Assembly (NCBI RefSeq): GCF_000003815.2
Contig: NC_049981.1
Coordinates: forward strand, 21,351,859 to 21,408,507
Length of the DNA: 56,649 nucleotides
Origin: Branchiostoma floridae
Lineage: Eukaryota > Chordata > Leptocardii > Amphioxiformes > Branchiostomatidae
Direction: 5' to 3'
The notes under the pieces were generated by a model, which ran no database searches, was not told where the DNA came from, and worked only from the letters and a program-made list of their open reading frames with translations. Positions 35,601-46,009 of this stretch are shown piece by piece; position 1 is the first letter of the stretch; every line of letters starts with the position of its first letter. The translations under genes and the position numbers were made by a program.

Positions 35601-38165
35601 TGGTCGTGATAAATACACCAACACGGTAATTTAATTCATATCTCTAACATTTTCACATTCAAAATCATTTACCTATGAATTCTATAATGTCCTTCTCCTT
35701 CAATTTCCTCTAATACACCGCTCACTTATCACCCACACCTTGTATAGCTTCTTAATTCTTAGACATAAGGGCCCAGCAGCTATTAAAAGAAAGATTCGAA
35801 GACTAGATAATATCCAACTAGATGCCTCACACATGTCCATTTTGCGGGCGGGGTCTCTGCGGTACTGACAGAGATCAGCTGAGTAGTTTGTGGCGAGGAT
35901 TGGCCATCATTGTCGTCGTAAAACTGTTTGTCCGAATGATGAAGACGTTTTGATTACTTGACGCCGGGCGCCTTTAAGTGTGACATCGTGGCAGCAGACA
36001 AACTCTGAGTACCACACGATCAGCGCCTCATAAGCCGGGAGGCGCCAACCGCCGACCCCAGCCAGTAAGTGGGTGCCACCCACCACTCAATAGGTCCTGT
36101 GTCACTAAAGATGAACAAACCGGACGCTTAGTGAGGCCTTTTAAGACATCATCAGATGAGAGATAAGAGCGTCCGTGTGCAAATGTCAGGACTCAGGATG
36201 GGATTCTTCAGAAACAGCCCGACGGCAGTTGTGGATTATGCAGTACAAAAGTACTAATGATTTTCTTTCTCTGGGATAAAAAAGAAAGACCACTTTATCT
36301 GAAATACATACTTAGAAGGAGTTGCGAGGGTGCTTGATGCATGCAGAAAGGATGGTTGTGCACGACAAGTAAAGATTTGTGGTACGTCGTTCGTATATTC
36401 TTGTTATTGTCTTATCACCATTGTCTGAATCATATATAAACTGGTAAAGCACTGGAATGTGCTGAGTTGCGCTACAGGTTTGCAGCAATTTTGCAATAAT
36501 GTTTAAAACGTTTTATTTAAATCGCAATTTCAGGTGGAAAAATCGCGCTGATTTGCTGTCTTTGCGAATGTCTCGTGCAATTTGCCGCAGTCCAGTGCAA
36601 TACCTTGTACATGCAAAGCCAAAGGGATTTCTTTCATTGACTAAAAGTCCACCACAAAACAAGGCTCGTGGAGCTACTCATGCGCTTTGGGCTGCAGTAT
36701 TGGATTCTGAGAAAAGATGTTTGTTTACCCTTGACCTGAAACGTTTTAGATTTTACCCCACAGGGAAGCAAATTCCGTGAAGTTTGTTGCATAACGATGT
36801 AGTTCTAGGAAAGAAGCTGTCGGCGTGAAAATTCATCACAGTCCCATAAGGTGGGAGGAAAAAGGATGCTTTGCTTCCGTGGAAGTGGTAAAACGTGTTC
36901 TTGCAGAGAAAGTTCGTTTGGGAGGCACAAGAGAACGAAGTTCTGCTGAGCATTTACCATGGAAGTAGCAACAGAATAACGCTAGACTTGCTACATTACG
37001 CCTTTGGAACAGGGGTTGTAAGGATGGCTTAATGACCCCATCTAGCGTCTTTTCACATTACAACAGGCGATAATTGTCGCTAGATTTATGTCATCCTCTC
37101 GGTAACGATTGCACATCCCGGAGAATTACGTATTCCAAAGGCGTGCACGATAGCTTGCAGGTGCTTTAAAAACAACCCATCAAAAGTACGATGACTCGAT
37201 AACGCCTTGGCATTGCTTAACAAAATGGCGCTGCGAGGTGATGTCGGAGTAAGTGCTTCACCCGTGGCGTCTGTCATGTCATGCGCGCTGCAAGTCAACG
37301 ACCGGGAAATTGAAGACAAAAATCACTTCTGTGCCAAATCGTGGATATTATCTGCATTCATTTTTTTCAAAGTACTGCTTTAAAGCTTTAGGTGAGGAAT
37401 AATTGTTAAGCATAACAGATGAGGGGAACCATAGACTTGCGCTTTTCATAAATATTCTGATCTAATGTTCCGCCAAATGCATGTCTTTCTTCGTACTCTT
37501 CCAAATATCCACCATTGCTGGCGTACTTCTCTTTTCTTCTCAGTGACAGTGCTGATAAGTTCTTAGACTCGAATGTGTCACCATTGTGTTCATTTTATTG
37601 TTTGCGGTATGTATCTGATAAACAGAAGAGATTGAGATTGAAACACCACTGCAATGCTAAAGAAGGCTGCTATAGGACCCAAACGTATGTCAATCCTTCC
37701 GTGCACAAGACCAATCTACACATATCTTGACCGTGGCTGATCATAGCACCATATCTCAAAACAAAAGGTTCTAGATTCTACTGCAGTGCTTGGGAAAGCC
37801 GCCAGGGAGCCGAAATCTAATCATTTCGTCAATAGCACAAAACCTAGCCTGACTAAAATCAAGCCCCTAGCGGCCGGCCCTACAATTGCCGCTACCCATA
37901 GGAGGAGGGGGTCATTAAGCCCAGCCGGCGAGAGAGCTTGTGTAAACACAGGCTACACAAAACCTAACCAAACAAAAGTTTTAAGAAAATTCAACGGTAG
38001 CTCCTTGAAACATGCAAACACACAAACGGTATCCAAAACATAACCTTAGAATGGCGAAGGAGGTAACAATGATGCATCAGTAATTTTTCATGTGAATGTA
38101 CATTACAGACCCCTTCGCGAATATGTAAATGGTCAATCAGAAACTTTTCTATGAGCACACCACAG
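35601..38165. other. Receptor intron between TM3 and TM4
   Basis: No exon fits here and none is needed: the flanking exons join in phase. A repeat-free, moderately GC-rich stretch lies at 35820-36200. Confidence 0.4.
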
Positions 38166-38168
38166 ACC

Positions 38169-38512
38169 CCATACGTACCACATCCCATGACGTAGTACCT
38201 CGCTATACATACCCATCCCATGACGTAGTACCTCGCCGTACGTACCCCATCCCATGGCTTAGTACCTCGAAATACGTACCCCATCCCATGATGTAGTACC
38301 TCGCCATACGTACCCCATCCCATGACGTAGTACCTCGCCATACGTACCCCATCCCATGACGTAGTACCTCGCCATACGTACCCCATCCCATGACGTAGTA
38401 CCTCGCCATACGTACCCCATCCCATGATGTAGTACCTCGCCATGTGTACCCCATCCCATAACGTAGTACCTCACCATACGTACCCCATCCCATGACGTAG
38501 TACCTCGCCATG
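38169..38512. repeat. 34-bp minisatellite (10 units) overlapping a coding exon and its donor
   Basis: AGTACCTCG starts recur at 38194, 38227, 38261, 38295, 38329, 38363, 38397, 38431, 38465 and 38499: period 34, once 33. Read on the minus strand each unit is GAGGTACTACGTCATGGGAT, GGG, then GTACGTATGGC: the end of the TM3/TM4 exon plus the start of its intron. Nearly all units keep GTACGT; one has GTACAC. Confidence 0.95.
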
Positions 38513-38646
38513 GGTCGCTGTTGCACGGCAGTTTCGTGCATGGCGTTGGACACCACCACGTACAGGTTGAAGGCTTCGTTCATCAACCACGTGAACATGG
38601 TCAGGAAGAAGTAGTGGATCAGAACTGCAAACCCGCGGCACACCAA
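38484..38646 (-). CDS. aGPCR exon: TM3, loop 2 and start of TM4
   Basis: 163 nt, phase 0 in and 1 out, acceptor TTCCACTCCAG, donor GTACGT. Encodes CRGFAVLIHYFFLTMFTW, LMNEAFNLYVVV and ARYYVMGW. The TM3 Cys, the 'HyFFL-x2-F-x-W' motif and the acidic residue (E) are diagnostic for adhesion receptors. 'YYVMGW' joined to the next exon's VVPGM is the usual loop 2/TM4 junction. The last 20 to 30 nt of the exon are the first unit of a ten-copy minisatellite, so the same donor recurs downstream. Confidence 0.92.
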
Positions 38647-38723
38647 CTGGAGTGGAAACACCAAGCATACCGGAAATGTGCTGAATTGTGTATAGTGAGG
38701 TATTTTCGTAATATCCAAGCAGA

Positions 38724-38862
38724 TCCTACGGTAGCATAAGATTGTATAAAAAGCTGGCAGAGGAGTGAAGCCTAGGAGTGTGTATGCTCCGGTGCCCGTC
38801 TGACTCCCTTTAGCCGGCTATACTCGCTCTGCCAGCTTTGATACTATCTTATGGCACCGTAG
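38724..38862. mobile_element. Palindromic MITE, 'CCTACGGTAGCATAAGAT' family
   Basis: ATCCTACGGTAGCATAAGAT...AAGCTGGCAGAG at the left and CTCTGCCAGCTTTGATACTA, TCTTATGGCACCGTAGGAG at the right: about 40-bp arms, 139 bp in total. A second copy is at 46010. Confidence 0.85.
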
Positions 38863-38901
38863 GAGATAAGTGTTTTGTGTCGAAAAAAATTAGGTTGGTA
38901 A

Positions 38902-39110
38902 CACCAGTTCACCTTTATCCGTGGGGTAACCATTATCCGTTCTTTTTAAGAAAAATGTATTTAGGGATATCAAGTCGACAGATGATGGTTTCAAACTGCA
39001 ATATTTTGAAAATAGTACAATTTCAAACTACCGTCCATCGACTTGATATCCCTGGATAACCTGTTTAGCAACACAACGGATATAGGTTACCCTGCGGATA
39101 AAGGTGACCT
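38902..39110. mobile_element. MITE, 'TTTATCCGTGGGGTAACC' family, intact
   Basis: AGTTCACCTTTATCCGTGGG at the left, TACCCTGCGGATAAAGGTGA at the right. The interior has a second inverted pair around TTTGAAAATAG (GATATCAAGTCGACAGATGA; CGTCCATCGACTTGATATCC). Confidence 0.88.
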
Positions 39111-39657
39111 AATGTTAGGTATATGCAGATTCTCTATATTTTTTTCAATATCTTGGCCGAAGTTGTATAAAATGCATGTAAAACTGACATGTATCATATC
39201 AGGCACTGGCATTGTCAGCATTATATTGTACTTATACAGATAAACACAATACAAGTACATTAATAAACTGAACAAAGCTGAACGACGTATTATACACATG
39301 ATTACATCAGCTGCTCAAACCATTTAATCATTAACAGAGTGTGAAAAACAGGAAGTCTACATGTACTTTGAATTTCTTCAAATAAAATTGTATGCCCTTT
39401 TGCCAGCGAAAGTATAGGGTCCGCAGGTTTTTGCTAGGATTGGTCGTTTTACCAATAACATATACTGATTTATTCCTAGACCTAACATCAGATATATTCT
39501 GAATGAAGAACTTCTATCATAGCGCAGTAATCTGTAGCTGTACAACAAATATCCAACAGCTAAATATTAGAAACTTATTTAATTTTCTAGAAGTTTTTTG
39601 TGATGGATTTACTAAAGCGTAGGTCATCTGATCTGAGTATTTGCCAGGTATACACAC

Positions 39658-39757
39658 CATACTTTCTGTACGTTTGATTCCTATGACGAAGAAGAGATGC
39701 AGCAGTGTTATAGAGGCGGCCAGGTTTTTGTGGACTTCGACTGTATCTGCCTGGCAC
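39658..39757 (-). CDS. aGPCR exon: TM2
   Basis: 100 nt, phase 2 in and 0 out. Acceptor ACATACACAG, donor GTGTGT, chosen because it is the only donor near the helix end that leaves phase 0 for the TM3 exon. Encodes HKNLAASITLLHLFFVIGI, matching the class B2 TM2 pattern 'h-x-NL-x2-sl-x2-l-x-fl-x-g', and ends KRTESM. Confidence 0.85.
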
Positions 39758-40426
39758 CTGTGTATGTGACATATCAAGGGTCAGCAAAAAGCATCTATAA
39801 GCACTTTAGAGATTCTACGTACGTGTGTGCAGCGAAATGTATTTGTGGGTAATATGTCAAAAGTGAACTCCCTAAGACATAACAAGAACAGACATTGTTG
39901 TGCAAATCGATAAATGTTCGAGACAAATTATTTAGAAGCTAGCCGCCTTCGCATTGTACATATTTCCTACAAAGACGTTTGATGCGCAAGCGCACTTAGA
40001 ATCGTGAATAATTTTATTGGTTCTCAGCATTGCTAGTACATGTGTATGATTTTACAGCGACATCTTGTGATCTATGTATAAACTGCAGCGTAAACGACGC
40101 CAGTTACTGATTGTCCTTTGTTTCATTTTACAGATTTCTTTTGCATATTTCATCAATTCAACTTTAGGTGCGCAAACACTATCTATAAATCCATTTCAAT
40201 CCAAGTCATTAATTTTTCTTACGCAACCCTCTAGTTACGGTTAAAAAGATAACATGTGCCGTTACATGAGTACAGAACTAAATAACTAGAACGCCTCAAT
40301 ACTACTAAAGTCTCAAGTCTACCAAAAAAACTACTGTACAGGCATCATGTTATTATTAGCCGTGAAAAAGTCAGCAGTTTTTGAACAAGAGACGATGTTT
40401 TGTTCAACTGGAAGTAGAATACGTAC

Positions 40427-40536
40427 TTGTAGTAGTAGAACGCACAGAAAGCTCCGATGCAGAGCAGCATGCATGCAATACACCCCATGACCGCTATGGG
40501 CTCCTGTTCAAAATGGCGTTGGTACGATAGCCTCCA
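40427..40536 (-). CDS. aGPCR exon: transmembrane helix 1
   Basis: 110 nt, phase 0 in and 2 out, acceptor TTGTGTTGCAG, donor GTACGT. Encodes WRLSYQRHFEQEP followed by a 22-residue hydrophobic helix (IAVMGCIACMLLCIGAFCAF) and YYYK. Position directly after the GPS exon fits TM1. The linker between GPS and TM1 is longer than usual because of the WRLSYQ segment. Confidence 0.85.
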
Positions 40537-41429
40537 CTGCAACACAAGAAAACAGTTTAAAGAAATCTACAGTTTGTTTTGACAGAAATTCATGAACTAC
40601 AGATACACGTCGATACGCTTTTTATTTCAGTGCTTTTGAAAACATCCAAATTTGCGTTCAAAGGGTAAAAAAAAAATACGTAAGTACCATCCTGTTGTCC
40701 ATTTACATTGATATTCAGGAGTATTGAAATCGTCAGCCGTTACCAAAATTTAATAGTGCACAGATAACGCAGTGGTAACGAAAAGTTATAGTACATTCCT
40801 TGATATCTAAAAGTATTGTTAGAATAAAAGGTATCTGCACTTGAAAATAGCAATTCGAGATAAGACAGATTCAACACATAAAACCACTTTATCGATCTCA
40901 AAACATTCTGTAGCAATCTGCACACAACCAAAATAACAAGAAGTATAGAATAGCAGCCTTATTCAGGCAACAAAAAGCACAGTATTTGTTTACAATTAGG
41001 AAATGTTGATTCAATTCTATGGATGACATCCTCTTGGAGTCCCAAAACTGATGCGAGCCTGTTTGGCAAAAATGTTGCCTTCATTGGGACATTTAAGGTT
41101 GGTCAAATGACTTAACACGCAAAGCATGGTAAATAGAACAATAGATTCTCCACTTTTTGTCTTTTTGTCATCATATTCTTCGACTTTGGAATTGATTTTT
41201 ACGTTCTTTGTTTTCATTTATCTTTTTTGCACTTATATTTGCTCATTTCGCATTTGCTTTACACGATCTACAGTATGGTAAACTTATTTTAAACGCGCGC
41301 GCGGCGCGGATGTAGTCCATGTAGTGGAATCAACAAGCCATTTTGCGTCAGTAAAACAACAGTAGGGCACCAAAAGGAGTTGGGTATGGGAAGTGTGGGA
41401 AGGGGGGCAGTAAACAGCTAGTTACGCAC

Positions 41430-41553
41430 ATTGACATCGTACATATCTGTGACGACGGTTACTATTCCGGTCTTCCTGCACTCGCACAGAACTGTGTTGT
41501 ACTGCCTTCTGACGAGCTTGCAGCCGTCCGCCACCCAGCGGTATGGGTGAAAT
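41430..41553 (-). CDS. aGPCR exon: GPS motif, second part and tethered-agonist region
   Basis: 124 nt, phase 2 in and 0 out, acceptor CTTCCCCTGCAG, donor GTGCGT. Encodes YRWVADGCKLV, then NTVLCECRKTG and IVTVVTDMYDVN. The 'W-x3-GC' and 'T-x-LCEC' pattern gives the remaining GPS cysteines. Where cleaving receptors have C-x-C-x-HL-(S/T), this one has CECRKTGIV: no His, Leu or Ser/Thr at the expected places. Self-proteolysis is therefore unlikely. The following residues form the counterpart of the tethered agonist. Confidence 0.9.
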
Positions 41554-41776
41554 CTGCAGGGGAAGAGGCAGGCCATTTGGGCAAAGGCATGCGTTCAGGG
41601 TTCACTTTTATGCACAGAGAACTTCTAGAGTTCGCCAGGCCATATAGGAACGGTTGGTTCCAATTTAGGCCGGGACCCCCACTTTACGTCCCTTCCGAAA
41701 GACGAAAGCAATCCTTTACGACATTCTCCGAGTCGAGCCTACCACGCACTAGCATATGAAACAACAGGGGCGTTAA

Positions 41777-42746
41777 CCCTATTCAGACCGGGCTTTTTTG
41801 GTCATCCCTGGACCGGGGGGGGGGGGGGGGGGGGGTTGGGGCTTTTGAGGCCCTCCACTTCTAAGTCCTATAACTCTAACACGACGTGCCGTAGGGCCAC
41901 CAAATTTTTAGGACATAATGTCGACATAACATCTTACACGTATTGGACGTTTGATGTTACGTTGACGTAAGATGACGTAATTATGACGTCATCAATTTGA
42001 TTATATTGGCCGGATCCATAAAAAAGGGTATTCTCAGAAAACTTCAAGTTATGCTACCAAAATGAAACAACAAGTGCAGATAACAGAATAATAATGTTTA
42101 CTACGACTTGTGTTGCCAATAGCAATATCAATGACGTGAAAATGACGTCATAAAATGACGTCATGCATATCTAAGATACGAGTTGGGCTCCACCATATTA
42201 TATCCACCACCTTGAATTTTTAAAAATATTTTTTTTGCAACAAATAATCACAAAGGGCAATGAAAATAGACTAAATTCCTTCATTTAGATGGTTTGTGAT
42301 GGAAAAATGCCAGGTAGTTACAAATTTTAAGGGATAATTAGCTTGTTATGCTTGATCTGGCCATACGGTCCGCCATCTTGGATTTTGGGCTGATGACGTC
42401 ATCAAATTAACATAATTTATGCATATTTAAGTATGACAGATATGCAAAATAATATAAGATTTTATTTATGTAACAAAATAGCAGTAATATAGCAAATAAA
42501 TGTAAAAAATACAATGCTAGAACCAAAAATAGGGATTTTTGGCAAAACTGCCTGTCAACAAACGGTTGCCATGGCAACACGAAAATATGGAAAATTTGTC
42601 AAACTTCGCAAAGTTGTTGCCAACAATATTTTAGGAAAACTCACCAAATTTGGTGGCTCTAGCGTAAGCCGGTCTGGCGTTATAGGACATCGAAGTTGGC
42701 GCGGGCCTCAAAAGCCCCCCCCCCCCCCCCCCCGGTCTGAATAGGG
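41777..42746. mobile_element. piggyBac-type MITE with TTAA target duplication
   Basis: 970 bp. TTAA flanks both ends (41773-41776 and 42747-42750). Terminal repeats are CCCTATTCAGACCGGG and CCCGGTCTGAATAGGG, followed inward by a G (or C) run of about 20 and GGCTTTTGAGGCC / GGGCCTCAAAAGCC. TTAA duplication and CCC-starting ends are hallmarks of piggyBac. No transposase frame, so non-autonomous. The interior has many TGACGT/ACGTCA words. Sits in the GPS-side intron of the receptor. Confidence 0.9.
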
Positions 42747-42769
42747 TTAAAACAGAAAGAAACAACATG

Positions 42770-42845
42770 CCGATACCCGGGATCGAACCGGGCCGGCAGA
42801 TCGCAAATACAACGTGCAAACCGTTCGGCCAAAAGGCCATTTGGC
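42770..42845 (-). mobile_element. tRNA-derived sequence (SINE head or tRNA pseudogene)
   Basis: The minus strand has an A-box-like TGGCCGAACGGT and a B box GGTTCGATCCC inside a well-paired T arm (CCCGG...CCGGG). The would-be acceptor stem does not pair (3' TATCGGC has no 5' partner), so it is not a working tRNA. Confidence 0.6.
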
Positions 42846-43004
42846 GTCTTCAGTTTAGCAGTCATTCAATCCCACTGTTACACATATCTAAGACATGTAA
42901 AAGGCCTTTTCGTGGGAAGTGTAAGAGCGGTGAAAAAGGCAAGGTGTAGCGTTTACATTTGATCATCAGAGAATAATTTTGTCCAGTTAATACCCCTAAT
43001 TTGA

Positions 43005-43085
43005 TGTGGGCAGTCCTAAATTTGACTTCATCAGAAAACAATATGGCGGCATTCTTTGAAAAGTCAAAATCTTTTGCCTTCCCTT
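43005..43085. repeat. Dispersed repeat piece, 'TCATCAGAAAACAAYATGGCGG'-type
   Basis: GTCCTAAATTTGACTTCATC followed by AGAAAACAATATGGCGGCAT is repeated at 54605-54660 (AGAAAACAACATGGCGGTAT). The same 'ATGACGTCATC...' flavour occurs in the MITE at 41777. Confidence 0.6.
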
Positions 43086-43267
43086 TTGGACACTTAACGT
43101 TGCAGCCTGCGTTTTATGACCTTTAATGACATTATGAAAACATGTATTTACATTTAATATCTTGAATATATAGAGTAAGCTGTCATTCTAACATCCGCAT
43201 GATTATATCACCAGACGTTGTTTTAAGCTAAAATTGACAAACTGAATGTGACGTTACATAGACTTAC

Positions 43268-43317
43268 TTGTCTCCTATCTGCAGCGTGAGACATCGAGGG
43301 TTGGAGACGTTGTAATA
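43268..43317 (-). CDS. aGPCR exon: GPS motif, first part
   Basis: 50 nt, phase 0 in and 2 out, acceptor GTTCCATTGCAG, donor GTAAGT. Encodes YYNVSNPRCLTLQIGD. The 'NPRC' Cys is the first of the four conserved GPS cysteines. The usual 'C-x2-W' follow-up is replaced by CLTL. N-glycosylation site NVS. Confidence 0.8.
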
Positions 43318-43717
43318 CTGCAATGGAACATAAAAAAAAACTTTAAACAAAACACGCGTTTAGACCAAACACTCAAGGGGATCAGCCTGGACGTCACCAC
43401 AACAAGTGGACGCTTGAGAACCTTTCAAATGGCACCCGCCATTTTTCATCAGCTCTGATCGCCACGTGACCTAAGAGAAGTCACGAGATCACGTGACACG
43501 AAGGTGCAATAGATGGGGGAGACGCCTAGACTTTAAATTAGGTAAAGAAAAATTATAAATAGTACACGTACATATGAATTTCATTACAGGAAAGATTTAG
43601 AACTGTTAATGAAGTCTTGTGGTAGCGTTATTTCTTTCAAGTAAATTAATGTAGACTTTACAGTTATAAATAGATATATTGAATGAAGGCTAATAAAGAC
43701 TATGATAAACTACGCAC

Positions 43718-43829
43718 CGTAGAGAGCGGTAATGTCACCAGCAGTGGTTCGGTGAGGTTGTTCATCTCCTGTTCCTCCAGAACGTACGTTCCGACCATGG
43801 GGGCGTTGATGTTGGCGTCTTTAGAACTC
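43718..43829 (-). CDS. aGPCR exon: GAIN subdomain B, late strands
   Basis: 112 nt, phase 2 in and 0 out, acceptor GCCTCGCACAG, donor GTGCGT. Encodes KDANINAPMVGTYV and then LTEPLLVTLPLST. The 'iNs.vvs..v......l..pV.i.l.h' pattern just before the GPS is a hallmark of adhesion GPCRs. N-glycosylation site NLT. Confidence 0.9.
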
Positions 43830-44207
43830 CTGTGCGAGGCGTCAAGAGCAAAGATAACTAAGTATCGACATGAAAACTGTCAGTACAACTTGTCATTCGA
43901 ATCTGACGAAAGCTACAATGCAGAGGGCCGAAAGTTCGGAGAGATACCGATGTGTTGGAACGAAAAATAGATGTTTAATACTAGGAAGTCAACATTTGCT
44001 AGCATCTACATCTACATCTACATGATACAGGACTCTCAAAGTGCCTCATGGCACATCGCGTCCTGAGAAACAAAGTGCATCTAGTGTGGCAGGTGGACGT
44101 GGTGCGAGAAAAATTAGTAGACAAACGACGAAAAATGAAGTGAATGAAATGCAGCTACATAATATTCATACCAGGCGTGGGTAAATATATAACGGAAGTG
44201 GTGTCAC

Positions 44208-44271
44208 CTGAAGTGGTTGGGTAAGAGCCTGACGACGGTTGGATAGGCGACCTGACCCAGCCCCACGTACT
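44208..44271 (-). CDS. aGPCR exon: GAIN subdomain B, short exon
   Basis: A 64-nt exon predicted from phase: the preceding exon leaves in phase 1 and the following one enters in phase 2, and this is the open segment between them with a usable acceptor (GTCAAGAACAG) and donor (GTGACA) that satisfies both. It encodes YVGLGQVAYPTVVRLLPNHF, plausible as a GAIN strand-loop-strand. The weak polypyrimidine tract lowers certainty; RNA evidence would settle it. Confidence 0.6.
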
Positions 44272-44336
44272 CTGTTCTTGACAACCGGCAACACGTGGTG
44301 TGAGAGTGAGTCAGAGTTATCAGCAACCAACAACGG

Positions 44337-44422
44337 TTAGGGCGCGGTCACATAGGTAGTGCGATCGCAGAACGATTTTGATTTCCTACGACGATCTCAC
44401 GACCTTTGTGACCGCGCCCTAA
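44337..44422. mobile_element. 86-bp palindromic MITE
   Basis: TTAGGGCGCGGTCACA at 44337-44352 and its exact inverse TGTGACCGCGCCCTAA at 44407-44422, with further inner pairing (GTGCGATCG / CGATCTCAC). A short relative of the 47196 family. It lies in the intron between two GAIN exons. Confidence 0.88.
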
Positions 44423-44869
44423 TGTATATCTAGCTGTTACAATTAACAGTACAAAAAATTGATTTGTCTGTCTTCATTGCTAGACGACCTATGGATGAAT
44501 GCGCAATGTGTCAGCGCTTTCCGTACGTCAAATTTATCAACAGCTATCTAGGAGTGACTAGTGTCTATCAATCTAGAACTAAACTGTAACTTCCAATACA
44601 AAGGACTCTTACAGAAGTCCCCCTGTCTCTGGTGCTGATCAACAGCCACTATAACATCATTGTCACTGTCCCTGGTACTGAATTACGGTCACTCTAGATA
44701 GTCCAAGTTTTCAACAGTGTAAAGCTAAATCTCTCTATGTAGACAGTTACAGTGCGAAATTCGTTTCATAATGTCTTCTACGAACATAGATGCAAGTTAT
44801 AAGTGTCTAGTTTGTCCCCAGAAATACACGATTTACGTTGAAAGTAGAGGAAAATGACCAACTCTGCAC

Positions 44870-45025
44870 CTTGTCTCGACACGTTGAGATGAGCTCGCAC
44901 GTCCGCCGCCAGCCGGGTCATGTCGTCCACCCTGCCGTTAGGGAACACGCTCTTGGCGTACCTGCTCCTGCCGTTCAACGTCATGGTGGCTGACACGTCC
45001 CGCTGTAACACCTGCACCGATACCG
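44870..45025 (-). CDS. aGPCR exon: GAIN subdomain B, first strands
   Basis: 156 nt, phase 1 in and 1 out. The acceptor is TTGTTTTCCAG; a second AG 14 nt further in would not keep phase. Donor GTGCAG. It encodes AVSVQVLQRDVSATM, RYAKSVFPN and a helix MTRLAADVRAHLNVSRQ, as in GAIN-B ('...fP......d...L...V...'). N-glycosylation site NVS. About 50 nt of this exon plus its acceptor are repeated five more times in the intron just upstream. Confidence 0.88.
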
Positions 45026-45029
45026 CTGG

Positions 45030-45600
45030 AAAACAAGTTTGGTGGGCATATCAACTCCTGTTGGAAAACAAGTGGGATGAGCATATTAACTCCTGTACCT
45101 ATTTCTCCCGTTCAACGTCATGGTGGCTAACACGTCCCACTGTGATACCTGCACAGATACGGCTGGAAAACAGGTGGGTTGGGCATATCAACTCATGTAC
45201 CGGTTTCCATACCGTCCAACGTCATGGTGGCTGGTAGGTCCCGCTGCAACACCTGTACCGATACCACTGGAAACATCTTGGGTGGGCATATCAACTCCTG
45301 TACCTGCTTCTACCGTACAATGTCATGGTGGCTAGTATGTCCCGCTGTAATACCTGCACCGATACCGCCGGAAAACAAGTCGGGTGGGCATATCAACTCA
45401 TGTACCTGTTTCCATACCGTCCAACGTCATGGTGGCTGACATGTCCCGCTGTAACACCTGCACCGATACCGCTTGAAAACAAGTGGGTGAGCATATTAAC
45501 TTCTGTACCTGCTTCTATACCGTACAATGTCATATTGGCTGATATGTCCCGCTGTAACACCTGTACCGATACCGCTGGGAAACAAGTGGATTTCGGAGTG
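45030..45600. repeat. Tandem array of five partial copies of the GAIN exon start and its acceptor
   Basis: The text CTGTAACACCTGCACCGATA...CCGCTGG of the real exon (45002-45028) recurs near 45130, 45243, 45345, 45450 and 45552, spaced 102-128 bp. Each copy carries about 50 nt of exon sequence plus the acceptor region and the linker GTGGGCATATCAACTCCTGT. Four of the five copies keep AG at the acceptor position. Confidence 0.93.
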
Positions 45601-46009
45601 AACATATGTATGAAGTCTTGTAACGAGGGTATGCATCTATTTACGATACTGTCGCATTATTTGCAACATTATAATCACCGTAATTAATCAATTGTTTGTA
45701 CGCTTGCATAATTATATCCGATAATATTTTTCATCAGCTTGGTAAATAGCAGAATAGCAACGTTCTTTGTTTTTCACCAGTAAGATCCACAGAAGCTGCC
45801 AGGCGAGTTTTCAGAAGAGCTACAGATACAAAAATCTCACGACGCTGGAAACATTCGAACATCGCACGACGACTTTTACCTATTATTTACTTTCACTTAT
45901 CATTAGCAGGCGGTTGTCGCAGTATGTGTTAACGTGTATCGTACGATATATGTGAATGGGTCTTTAGTAAGATTCTCATTAATAATAATCTCCAGGCAAA
46001 TTTACCAGT

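Noticed and set aside
38484-38503. Earlier donor GAG/GTACTA at 38503 as the end of the TM3 exon
   Set aside because: It leaves phase 2, which does not fit the TM4 exon, and would drop the YYVMGW motif; the GTACGT donor at 38483 fits both.
38160-38512. CRISPR-like array
   Set aside because: Units are contiguous 34-bp repeats without spacers and lie in a eukaryotic gene.
38203-38718. A 171-codon minus-strand open frame as a single protein
   Set aside because: Only the part 38484-38646 is exon (TM3 and loop 2); the rest is the 34-bp minisatellite, whose frames stay open by repetition.
42770-42845. Functional tRNA gene
   Set aside because: A and B boxes and the T arm are good, but the acceptor stem does not pair.
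45325-45687. 120-codon plus-strand frame with Cys-rich repeats
   Set aside because: It is the antisense of the duplicated GAIN exon starts; the Cys pattern follows from the repeats.
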